DNA of 64,000 nucleotides, taken from assembly GCA_963728825.1 (NCBI GenBank), contig CAVSLA010000004.1:496001-560000 (forward strand), given 5' to 3'. The first letter of the stretch is position 1. The number at the start of each line of letters is the position of its first letter. Position numbers and translations under genes: made by a program. Source of the DNA: CAVREM01 sp963728825 (GTDB lineage: Bacteria > Acidobacteriota > Vicinamibacteria > Vicinamibacterales > CAVVIG01). The notes beneath the pieces were generated by a model, which saw only the letters and a list, made by a program, of their open reading frames with translations, made no database searches and had not been told where the DNA came from. Below, piece by piece: positions 1 to 7,547 of this stretch.

Positions 1-254
1 AGCTCGGTCGCATCGCCAAGCGCGTCGTCGAGCATCACAAGATTCCATTCACCTACGACGATGCGGCGCTGAAGCTGATCGTCAGCCGCTGCGTCGAGGT
101 CGAGAGCGGCGGCCGGATGGTCGATGCGATTCTCACGAATACCGTGCTGCCGACCATCAGCCGCGAGTTTCTCAATCGCACGATGGCCGGCGCGCCGATG
201 AACCGCGTCCACGTCGCCGTCACCAACGGTGACTTCACCTATCAGTTTGATTGA
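1..254 (+). CDS. clpV: T6SS ATPase ClpV/TssH, C-terminal end (partial)
   Basis: Only the last 83 residues are present. They read in the frame beginning at base 3 and end at TGA 252-254. The piece carries the C-terminal ClpB/ClpV small-domain pattern: RIAKRVVEHH, then FTYDDAALKLI, then RCVEVESGGRMVDAIL and LPTISREFL. The VESGGR...ILT...LPxIS signature is the one typical of ClpV rather than housekeeping ClpB. ClpV recycles the contracted TssB/TssC sheath of the type VI secretion system in the cytoplasm. The VgrG, PAAR and Rhs genes immediately downstream support the T6SS assignment. The structural T6SS genes presumably lie upstream of the window, which is inferred. Confidence 0.85.
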   Translation, partial: LGRIAKRVVEHHKIPFTYDDAALKLIVSRCVEVESGGRMVDAILTNTVLPTISREFLNRTMAGAPMNRVHVAVTNGDFTYQFD

Positions 255-268
255 CGGAGTGTTGGGTT

Positions 269-1621
269 ATGGAACCGCCGGCAACAACCGAACGTGACGT
301 CACCGTCGGCGAAGCCATGCGGATGGCGATCCAGTTTCAACAGCGGGGCCAGCTCGACGATGCGGCGCAGGTCTATGAGCGGATGCTCGAAGTTGCGCCC
401 GATCATCCCGACATCGTCCACTTTTACGGCGTCCTGCTGCACCAGCTCGGTCGCAGCGAGGAGGCGATTGTGACGATCGAGCGGAGCCTCGAGCTCGAAC
501 CCGATCGCGCCGAGTGTTACAACAACCTTGGCATCATCTTTCGGGCGGTCGAACGCTACGACGACGCGGTCGCGGCCTATACGAGGGCGACCGAGCTGGA
601 CCCGCAGCACGCCAACGCCTACAACAATCTCGGCGTCCTGCGGCGGTTCGCCGGCAAGCCGGCGGAGGCCGAAGCGTCGTATCGCAAGGCGATCGAGCTG
701 AAGCCGACCTACGCGGAGGCGTATCACAACCTCGGCGTGCTCTTGACCGGTCAGAAACGTCACCGCGAAGCCATCCTCTGCTACTTCAAGGTGCTGTCGC
801 TGGAGCCGGCGCGGACCGACGACCGGCGGCTGCTGGCCATCGCGTACTGTGAAATCGGCGAGCGTGACAAGGCCATCGAGATCTTCGAGAAGTGGCTCGC
901 CGAGGATCCCAAGAGTCCGGTCGCGAACCACATGCTGGCGGCGGTGACCGGGCAAAACGTTCCGGCCCGGGCCTCGGACGAGTACGTCGAACACAGCTTC
1001 GACGGCTTCGCTGAATCGTTCGAGCGAAAGCTGGAGCAGCTGTCCTACCGGGCGCCGGCGCTCGTGGCGGCGGCGATCAAGACATCGGGTCTCGAGGCAG
1101 CGGGCGCGCTCGACGTGCTCGACGTTGGCTGTGGCACCGGTTTATGCGGCCCGCTCGTCAAACCCTACGCGCGGCGGCTGGTCGGCGTCGATTTGTCGGT
1201 CGGCATGCTCACCAAGGCGCAGCAGAAACAGGTCTACGACCAGCTCGTGAAAGACGAGTTGACGCATTTTCTGCAGGCGCGCCGCGAAGAGTTCGATCTG
1301 ATTCTGTCGGCGGACACCCTGGTCTACTTCGGCCGGCTGGACGAGGTCGCGGCCGCGGCCAGCGGCGCGCTGCGCCCCGGCGGGCAATTCGTGTTCACGG
1401 TCGAAGCGCTGACCAGTCCAGCCGCGGGCGTCGACTTCCACATCGAGACGCACGGCCGCTACAGCCACAGCCGGTCGTACGTCGAAGGTGTGCTGCGACG
1501 GGCGGGCTTCACGCCAGACATCGCGCATGCGGACCTCAGGACCGAATCCGCACTCCCGGTGGCGGGCCTGGTGGTCCGGGCCACGAAAATGAATGGACAA
1601 GACCATGCCGACCATGTCTGA
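269..1621 (+). CDS. TPR-repeat protein fused to SAM-dependent methyltransferase
   Basis: A 450-residue soluble protein. Residues about 10-215 are five or six tetratricopeptide repeats (for example YNNLGIIFRAVERYDDAVAAY). Residues about 240-440 are a class I methyltransferase with motif I DVGCGTGLCG near residue 285, then GVDLS, and a later LRPGGQFVFTVE strand. A TTG at 251 is possible, but ATG 269 has GGAG 9 bases upstream and is preferred. The gene follows the ClpV stop by 14 bases and its end overlaps the vgrG start, so it is probably cotranscribed with T6SS genes. The substrate is unknown. Methylation of a T6SS or effector protein is only a contextual guess. No signal peptide or membrane segment is seen. 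Confidence 0.85.
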   Translation: MEPPATTERDVTVGEAMRMAIQFQQRGQLDDAAQVYERMLEVAPDHPDIVHFYGVLLHQLGRSEEAIVTIERSLELEPDRAECYNNLGIIFRAVERYDDAVAAYTRATELDPQHANAYNNLGVLRRFAGKPAEAEASYRKAIELKPTYAEAYHNLGVLLTGQKRHREAILCYFKVLSLEPARTDDRRLLAIAYCEIGERDKAIEIFEKWLAEDPKSPVANHMLAAVTGQNVPARASDEYVEHSFDGFAESFERKLEQLSYRAPALVAAAIKTSGLEAAGALDVLDVGCGTGLCGPLVKPYARRLVGVDLSVGMLTKAQQKQVYDQLVKDELTHFLQARREEFDLILSADTLVYFGRLDEVAAAASGALRPGGQFVFTVEALTSPAAGVDFHIETHGRYSHSRSYVEGVLRRAGFTPDIAHADLRTESALPVAGLVVRATKMNGQDHADHV

Positions 1622-3962
1622 ACACGTTGAACTCGTCACGCCGCTCGGCGAGGAGCTGCTGTTTCACGGCATGCTCGCCCATGAGGAAATGAGCCGGCTG
1701 GGAAGCTTCCAGCTCGATCTGCTCAGTCCGAACAAGGATGTCAATCGCGACCAGATTCTTGGCGCGAAAGTCACGATCAAGGTGCTGATGCAGAATGACG
1801 AGACCCGCTACTTCAACGGGTTCGTCACCCGATTCAGCGCGGGTGCCTCGCTGGGCCGTTATGCACGCTACCACGCCGAAGTGACGCCCTGGCTGTGGTT
1901 CCTGACGCGCACCGCCGACTGCCGTATCTTTCAGGACAAGACCGTCAAGCAGATCGTCGAGGACGTGTTTGCCGATCATCCGGAGGTGGCCGACTTCGTG
2001 TTCGAGCTCAACGAGAGCTACCAGCCGTGGAAGTATTGCGTGCAGTATCGCGAGACCGACTTCAACTTCGTCAGCCGGCTGCTCGAGCACGAAGGGATGT
2101 ACTACTACTTCCGTCAGACCGACGGCCACCACACGCTGGTCATCACCGATTCGAACGACAAGCTCGAACCGACCAAGGGCTATGAAACGCTGCAGTACAT
2201 CGCGCCGACGGTGCTGGTCCGGCCCGGCACCGAGTACATCAGCGCCTGGGATATCTCGCGGGAAGTCCAGCCGGGCGCCTACGTGCATGAAGATTACGAC
2301 TTCGAGCGCCCGAGCGTCGATCTGACGACGACCAAGACGTTGCCGCGCGGCTACACGCCGAGCAATTACGAGGTCTACGACTATCCCGGCTGCTACATGC
2401 AGAAGAAGCTCGGCGAGCAGCTGGCGCATGTGCGCATCGACGAGTTTGGCGCCCGGTTCGAGACGTCGCATGCGACCACCAACTATCGCGGCGTGGCGCT
2501 CGGCGCGCGGTTCACGCTCGAGGGCCATGGCGTCGACAAGGTGAACGGCGAGTACCTGGTGGTGGCCGCGACCCAGACGGTCGAATCGAGCCAGCACGAG
2601 TCGGGCGACGAGGCCGGGACCGGCTCTGGATTCCGCTGCACCTTTACTGCGCTGTCGTGCAGCCAGCAGTTCCGGCCGGCGCGCCGCACGCCCAAGCCGT
2701 TCGTGCAGGGGCCGCAGACCGCGATTGTGGTCGGCCCGGCTGGTGACGAGATCTACACGGACAAGTACGGCCGCGTGAAAGTGCAGTTCCACTGGGATCG
2801 TCTGGGCAAGAAGGACGAGAACAGCTCCTGCTGGATCCGGGTGTCGCACCCGTGGGCCGGCAAGGGCTGGGGCGCCGTCGCGACGCCGCGCATCGGCCAG
2901 GAAGTGATCGTCGATTTTCTCGAGGGCGATCCCGATCAGCCGATCATCACGGGCCGGGTCTACAACGAAGAGAACCAGCCGCCGTTCGGCTTCCCGGCCG
3001 GCGCGGTGTTGAGCGGCATCAAGTCGGATACCCACAAGGGCGGCGGGTTCAACGAGCTGTCGATGGACGACACGGCCGGCAAGGAGCGGGTGTTCATCCA
3101 CGGCCAGTACAACATGGACACCGTCGTCGAGCACGACCAGACGTCGACCATTCACAACTGCCGGACGGATGTCGTCGACGTCGACGATTCGGAGACGGTG
3201 GGCGGCAATCAGACGCAGCACGTCGTCAAGAACCAGACGATCAACGTCGACATCGATCGGACCGAGACGGTGGGGGCGAACGAGGGAGTCACGGTCGGTG
3301 GCAATCGCGACCACACGGTGAACAAAAGCGAAAGCCTGACCGTGGCGTTGCAGCGCACGCACAGCGTGGGGATCAATGAAACGATCAGCGTGGGCGCGGC
3401 ACAAGAAATCACTGTTGGTGGATTACAGGCAGTCACGATCGGTGCCGTCCAGACGATCAATGTCGGTGCCAGCCAGTCCACGAGTGTCGGCGCGGGCCAG
3501 ACCAACACGATCGGGTCGGCTCAATCCACAAAGGTTGGCGCTGCCCGGTCAATTTCTGTTGGTGCAGCACAGACAACCAGTGTTAAGGCGAACGCATCGA
3601 TGTCGATTGGCGGGGATGAGACGCGGAGCGTCAAGGGCGGTCGGACGACGAGCGTCGGCAAAGATGATGCGTTGACGGTGAGCAAGAACCGGACGGCCGA
3701 CATCACCGACAACGATACGGTCAACGCGGGGAAAATCATCACCGTTGATGCCGGTGACAAGATCGTCATCAAGGCCGCGAACGAGATCCAGCTGACGTGT
3801 GGATCGTCTTCGATGGTGCTGAAGAAAAACGGTCAGATCGAGATCAAGGGGATGAAGATCGAACTCAAGGGTTCGCAATCCGTGAAGCAGGAAGGGGCGC
3901 AGATCAACTCTGAGGCGAGCGCGGTGAATACCATCAAGGGCGCGCTCGTCAAAATCAACTGA
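1593..3962 (+). CDS. vgrG: T6SS spike protein VgrG (TssI)
   Basis: A 789-residue VgrG. Residues about 15-350 match the gp27-like Phage_GPD base (GEELLFHGMLAHEEMSR, YFNGFVTRFS, CVQYRETDFNFVSRLLE). Residues about 365-470 form the gp5-type OB fold (TDKYGRVKVQFHWDR, WAGKGWGAVATPRIGQEVIVDFLEGDPDQPIITGRVYN). From about 530 to 716 there is a long run of 8-10 residue repeats ending in VG or IG, as expected for the triple-stranded beta-helix needle. The last 60 residues carry no obvious enzymatic domain, so this looks like a structural spike that accepts a PAAR tip and cargo. ATG codons at 1593, 1605 and 1614 are all possible and none has a good ribosome binding site. The start overlaps the upstream gene. 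Confidence 0.95.
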   Translation: MDKTMPTMSEHVELVTPLGEELLFHGMLAHEEMSRLGSFQLDLLSPNKDVNRDQILGAKVTIKVLMQNDETRYFNGFVTRFSAGASLGRYARYHAEVTPWLWFLTRTADCRIFQDKTVKQIVEDVFADHPEVADFVFELNESYQPWKYCVQYRETDFNFVSRLLEHEGMYYYFRQTDGHHTLVITDSNDKLEPTKGYETLQYIAPTVLVRPGTEYISAWDISREVQPGAYVHEDYDFERPSVDLTTTKTLPRGYTPSNYEVYDYPGCYMQKKLGEQLAHVRIDEFGARFETSHATTNYRGVALGARFTLEGHGVDKVNGEYLVVAATQTVESSQHESGDEAGTGSGFRCTFTALSCSQQFRPARRTPKPFVQGPQTAIVVGPAGDEIYTDKYGRVKVQFHWDRLGKKDENSSCWIRVSHPWAGKGWGAVATPRIGQEVIVDFLEGDPDQPIITGRVYNEENQPPFGFPAGAVLSGIKSDTHKGGGFNELSMDDTAGKERVFIHGQYNMDTVVEHDQTSTIHNCRTDVVDVDDSETVGGNQTQHVVKNQTINVDIDRTETVGANEGVTVGGNRDHTVNKSESLTVALQRTHSVGINETISVGAAQEITVGGLQAVTIGAVQTINVGASQSTSVGAGQTNTIGSAQSTKVGAARSISVGAAQTTSVKANASMSIGGDETRSVKGGRTTSVGKDDALTVSKNRTADITDNDTVNAGKIITVDAGDKIVIKAANEIQLTCGSSSMVLKKNGQIEIKGMKIELKGSQSVKQEGAQINSEASAVNTIKGALVKIN

Positions 3963-3972
3963 GCGCGCGAGG

Positions 3973-4311
3973 ATGATGCCCGAGGTGCTCGACTCGAGTT
4001 GGCACGTTGCGATGCGCTTCAGTTTGTCGGCGCTGGCGGTGTACCGCGTGGCATTCCTCTTTGCGCGGGAAGACGGGCCGTGGGGTGTATTTCGAAGATT
4101 GCGATCATCGATGAGGGATTCGGTGGCGAGCGGACTATTCGGCTGCCTCAACTGCCTGAGCGTGTGGATTTCGCTGCCCTTTGCCATGTTCGTCGGGGAT
4201 TCGTGGGTGGAGCGATTCGTCGCCTGGTGGGCGCTGGCTGGTGCAGTCGTCCTTGCCGATCGGTCCACGCGCGACCCGTTCGAGATCGAGTCTAGGGGGC
4301 CGTCATCGTGA
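3973..4311 (+). CDS. DUF1360-like small membrane protein
   Basis: A 112-residue protein beginning 10 bases after the vgrG stop. It shows the DUF1360 pattern: a hydrophobic N-terminus ending in AVYRVAFLFAREDGPWGVF, then GCLNCLSVWISLPFA, and a second hydrophobic stretch WVERFVAWWALAGAVVLAD. The CxxC (LNCLSV) next to a membrane segment is the family hallmark. DUF1360 proteins are known mainly from phage and sporulation contexts and have no established function. Here the gene sits between a T6SS spike and a phage-like small protein, so a role in spike or effector loading is possible but unsupported. Its GTG-overlapping downstream partner suggests translational coupling. Confidence 0.7.
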   Translation: MMPEVLDSSWHVAMRFSLSALAVYRVAFLFAREDGPWGVFRRLRSSMRDSVASGLFGCLNCLSVWISLPFAMFVGDSWVERFVAWWALAGAVVLADRSTRDPFEIESRGPSS

Positions 4312-4550
4312 GCTGCTGTCGCGAGCGGGGGCGTACGGTCATTCGTCAGGAGGAGATCGAGCGTGGCCTCGAATTCGAGGTCGAGTACGCGGGCGGACGC
4401 ACGATTGTCGTGGTGGGTGCGGTCACCGGTCGACCTTATAAGTTTTCCGGGACGGATCGACTACAGCGGGTAGACCCGCGGGATGCGACGACGCTGCTGC
4501 GACAGCGCGTATTTCGATTGACGCGGGTGATTCCGGCGGCGGCACGTTGA
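4308..4550 (+). CDS. Small phage-like hypothetical protein
   Basis: Eighty residues, GTG start overlapping the previous stop (GTGA), with a GGGG stretch about 8 bases upstream. The sequence is beta-rich and basic, with a core of EVEYAGGRTIVVVGAVTGRPYKFSG followed by VDPRDATTLLRQRVF. The pattern 'TGxxYxFxG...VDPRDAxxLLRxxxF' resembles small proteins encoded beside phage head-tail or tail genes. That is recognition of a general pattern, not a firm family call. It could assist assembly or cargo loading of the VgrG spike. No signal peptide or catalytic motif is visible. Confidence 0.6.
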   Translation: MSCCRERGRTVIRQEEIERGLEFEVEYAGGRTIVVVGAVTGRPYKFSGTDRLQRVDPRDATTLLRQRVFRLTRVIPAAAR

Positions 4551-4577
4551 AGTTCACGTCGGAGCGTCCTATAGCGT

Positions 4578-5720
4578 GTGGTCGATAGCGGAGCGTTGTC
4601 AGAACATGACCGAGGTGTGGGCGTGAGTGCTGAGATCGTCGAGGCGGACCGATCACGATACGCCGCATTGATTCGTGCCGGTGAGCTTGCAAGGCAAGAA
4701 TTGACCGGCGTGGATCTCAGCGGCGCTGACGGGCGCGGGTGGGACCTGCAGGGATCGGCATTGCTCGAGGTCGTCCTTGCCGGAGCCTATCTGGCCGACG
4801 CGAACCTCTCAGCAGCAACGCTCCAGGACTGCGATCTTTCTGCGGCGAATCTTTCCAGTCTGAAGGCCGCTCGCGCCAGACTCGTGTCAAGCACGCTCCA
4901 AAAAGCAGTTTGCCGCCGAGCGACGCTTGATGACGCACAGTTCGTCGAGTGTGACTTGTCCGGGATCGATCTACGTGACTCGTCGCTGATCAGGGCGGTT
5001 GTGAACAACTGTCTCGCCTCGGAAGCATCCCTGGCCGGTGCCACGCTCGCGCACGCGGTGCTTTCGGGGTCGCAGTTCTCCAAGGCCGTACTGAACCGCA
5101 GCAACCTCAATGCGACTTCTGTCGCAGCGGTCCTTCTGCAAGGTGCGTTCGCGGCGGGCGCGGATCTGACCGGCTGCAACATGCGCGACAGCGACCTCAC
5201 TCGAATTACCGCACCCGGGGCGGTGTTTCGGGACGCCGTGCTCGCTGCCATAAAGGCACCGTACGCAGATCTGTCACGGTGCGACTTCTCGGGCGCTACC
5301 GTGTCCGCGTCGACGTTCGAGCGGGCCACGTTCTGTCGATCCTCACTGGACGGCGGCCGCTTTACGGAATGCTCGTTCGAGTTCGGTGATTTGCGGGCGA
5401 TCCGTGCGGTCGGGAGCGATTTCAGCAACGCGAGTTTCGTCGGAGCAGACCTCCGGGGCGCGCGGCTGCTTCGATGCGTGCTGAGGGACGTCGACTTCTA
5501 TTGGTCGGATCTCAGCGACTGCGACATCGTCGATTGCGACACGGTCGGAGCGCGCTTCCCCGAACCCGTCCGCATCGCTTACGGCCCTAAAGGTGTGGTC
5601 CCGCCGGGCGTCGTACCTGTCCCGCTCTATCGGGTTGCCGCGACCGACGAGGAACGCAGGCAGTTGCTCTCCTCCTCTACCCTCGACGGCGATATGGAAG
5701 GGCAGGATTCGCGGCAATGA
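4578..5720 (+). CDS. Pentapeptide-repeat protein in T6SS cluster
   Basis: A protein of 380 residues from GTG 4578, or 365 from GTG 4623, which has GAGG about 8 bases upstream and may be the true start. Residues about 45-325 are near-continuous A(D/N)Lxx-type pentapeptide repeats (LSGADGRG, LADANLSAATL, LSAANLSSL, FVGADLRGARL), which fold as a right-handed quadrilateral beta-helix. Pentapeptide proteins occur in many VgrG-linked clusters, often beside DUF2169 or TIGR02270 proteins, where they are thought to help effector delivery. The last 50 residues are non-repeat. The gene overlaps the next one by ATGA, so the two are coupled. Confidence 0.85.
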   Translation: MVDSGALSEHDRGVGVSAEIVEADRSRYAALIRAGELARQELTGVDLSGADGRGWDLQGSALLEVVLAGAYLADANLSAATLQDCDLSAANLSSLKAARARLVSSTLQKAVCRRATLDDAQFVECDLSGIDLRDSSLIRAVVNNCLASEASLAGATLAHAVLSGSQFSKAVLNRSNLNATSVAAVLLQGAFAAGADLTGCNMRDSDLTRITAPGAVFRDAVLAAIKAPYADLSRCDFSGATVSASTFERATFCRSSLDGGRFTECSFEFGDLRAIRAVGSDFSNASFVGADLRGARLLRCVLRDVDFYWSDLSDCDIVDCDTVGARFPEPVRIAYGPKGVVPPGVVPVPLYRVAATDEERRQLLSSSTLDGDMEGQDSRQ

Positions 5721-7084
5721 CGCGCAGGGGCTCCGTTTCAGCACGCTCCGCCGCATCGAGCACAACGCACACGCCCCGCAGCACGAGCGGCATGAACGAC
5801 ATTGGCCTCAAGCGCGCGCTTGCTGTCGGCGAAGAGGCAGCTTTTCTGTGGGTCTCTCGCAGCGCCGTTGCCCGCTCGTCCGCCGTGACATTCGACGTAT
5901 TGGCCAGGCTCGACGAGCGGATCTCGAAGCGAGTGTTCAAGCTCAGTGAAAGATCCGTACTCGCCGACCGATTCTTGCAGCACGAGCACGAAGCATTCAA
6001 GTCGGGTCTGACCTTCGTAACAGCCGTCGTCGCGTTACGGAGCGGAATGACGACAGTCTTTGAAGAGCTCGTCACGCGACTGGAGTCAGACGCGGAGCTT
6101 CTCTCGCCCCTCGCGTCTGCGATGGCGTGGCTTGACGACGCGGAAGTCTGCGAGTACGTAAAGCGGCTGCAGGCCGCTCCGTCGGCAACGGTCCAACAAC
6201 TCGGACTGATGGCCGCAGCGGCGCATCGTCTCGATCCAACGCTCGACAGGGCTCTCGACGCGGACGATCCAGCGCTACGCGCCCGCGCCTTGGAGACCGC
6301 GGGTCGTCTCGGAATGCGTGATCTTCAGCCCCGCCTCCGAATTGCGCTGGAGGACGAAGATGCCACGTGCCGCTTTTGGGCCGCCTGGAGCGCAGTGCGC
6401 CTGGGTGACCGCGCCGGAATCTCGGTGCTCGGCCGATTCGCTGCCCAAAGCGGGCCGTTCGCGAGCCCTGCTTGTGACATCGCTTTGAGAGCTCTCGGAG
6501 CGGCCGAAGCGGTCCGGGCGCACGCTCGCCTGATGTCGATGACCGGCGACGAGCGCCTGGGCATTTTCGCGGCGGGGATCATAGGGGATCCGTCACTTGC
6601 GAACTGGCTTTTTGATGCGATGGCGTCCGCGTCGCTCGCGCGCCCCGCCGGCGCGGCTTTCTGCCTGATGACCGGGTGTGACTTGCGCCGTGACGATCTT
6701 GATGGCGAACGCCGCGGTGATGCGACTCCACCTGAAGTGGTCATAACTACTTCGTCCGAAAAGGTCGTTGTCGCGAGTCCGGCGACTCCGCATGCAGATG
6801 CCGAGTCCCTCGCGGACGAGGTCGATGACGAACTTCCTTGGCCCGACACCGCCCGAGTTCGGAAGTGGTGGGACGAACGTCGCCACGCGTTCGCCACGGG
6901 TGTTCGCTACCTGGCGGGGGTACCGATTCGCTGGGAAGGACTCGTGAACGTCGTACGCGTCGGTAATCAGCGCCAGCGAGCCGCAGCCGCCTTGGAGCTT
7001 GCGCTGCTCACTACAGATGCGCCGATGCTGGATGTCATGGCACCGGGGCACCGACAGATTGTCGCCTTGGATCGGTTCTCTTAA
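5717..7084 (+). CDS. HEAT-repeat protein, TIGR02270-like, T6SS accessory
   Basis: A 455-residue alpha-helical protein starting at an ATGA overlap. It has a charged Ser/Arg-rich N-terminus, then helical repeats of HEAT type (RALETAGRLGMRDLQPRLRIALEDEDATCRFWAAWSAVRLGD). It ends in a region with GVRYLAGVP and RQRAAAALELALL, followed by an alanine-rich helix, as seen in the TIGR02270 family. TIGR02270 proteins recur next to VgrG, PAAR and pentapeptide genes and are candidate effector chaperones, though this is not established biochemically. A Ser/Thr/Val-rich insert near residues 340-375 interrupts the repeats. It lies directly upstream of PAAR with a 16-base gap. Confidence 0.8.
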   Translation: MTRRGSVSARSAASSTTHTPRSTSGMNDIGLKRALAVGEEAAFLWVSRSAVARSSAVTFDVLARLDERISKRVFKLSERSVLADRFLQHEHEAFKSGLTFVTAVVALRSGMTTVFEELVTRLESDAELLSPLASAMAWLDDAEVCEYVKRLQAAPSATVQQLGLMAAAAHRLDPTLDRALDADDPALRARALETAGRLGMRDLQPRLRIALEDEDATCRFWAAWSAVRLGDRAGISVLGRFAAQSGPFASPACDIALRALGAAEAVRAHARLMSMTGDERLGIFAAGIIGDPSLANWLFDAMASASLARPAGAAFCLMTGCDLRRDDLDGERRGDATPPEVVITTSSEKVVVASPATPHADAESLADEVDDELPWPDTARVRKWWDERRHAFATGVRYLAGVPIRWEGLVNVVRVGNQRQRAAAALELALLTTDAPMLDVMAPGHRQIVALDRFS

Positions 7085-7100
7085 GAGGAGCGCACTGCTA

Positions 7101-7493
7101 ATGGGACGACCAGCCGCACGACTTGGCGACTCGACAATGCATGGTTCTCCGCTGCTGGGGGCGGCTTGCACGACTGTGCTGATTGGCGGTAAGCCGGCAT
7201 GGCGGCTCACGGACCAACACACGTGCCCGATCCCGAATGCGCCACCGCCAGCCTGCACAGGCGCGCCACACGGTCCGGGTGTCACGACTCCGGGAGGAGG
7301 TGGCGGAACGGGTGTCACGCTGATTGGCGGTAAGCCGGCGGCATGCATGGGGGACATCGTGATGGAACCAGGCGCCATCATTCCGCTGCCGCCGCCAAAC
7401 ACGATTGTGGTCGGAGAGCCGACCGTGTTGATCGGGCAGGGAGGGGGCGGCGGTGCCCCAGGAACGCTGTGCGCGGCGTGCCAAGCCACGTAG
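7101..7493 (+). CDS. PAAR-domain T6SS spike tip
   Basis: A 130-residue PAAR protein. ATG 7101 is chosen because AAGAGGAG lies 10 bases upstream and the PAAR fold starts at once (GRPAARLGDSTMHG). Features are paired TVLIGGKPAW and TLIGGKPAACMGD strands, metal-ligand candidates H14, H50 and Cys52, and a Gly-rich hinge TTPGGGGGTG. It ends in a CAAC motif. PAAR proteins form the sharp Zn-bound cone on VgrG and carry or recruit effectors. The Rhs gene 54 bases downstream is the likely cargo. A standalone PAAR beside a PAAR-less Rhs suggests non-covalent mounting of the toxin. Confidence 0.9.
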   Translation: MGRPAARLGDSTMHGSPLLGAACTTVLIGGKPAWRLTDQHTCPIPNAPPPACTGAPHGPGVTTPGGGGGTGVTLIGGKPAACMGDIVMEPGAIIPLPPPNTIVVGEPTVLIGQGGGGGAPGTLCAACQAT

Positions 7494-7547
7494 CAGACTC
7501 ATCGATCATCAGGGCAGCTGTGAGGTCTCTCTCGCGGAGCGCACCCA

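Noticed and set aside
242..994. Long open frame on the minus strand opposite the TPR-methyltransferase
   Set aside because: Arg/Leu/Val/Asp-rich composition with no domain; it is the antisense of a clear gene in high-GC DNA.
1536..3404. 622-codon minus-strand open frame opposite vgrG
   Set aside because: Antisense shadow of VgrG; no recognisable motif, and the plus strand carries an unmistakable VgrG.
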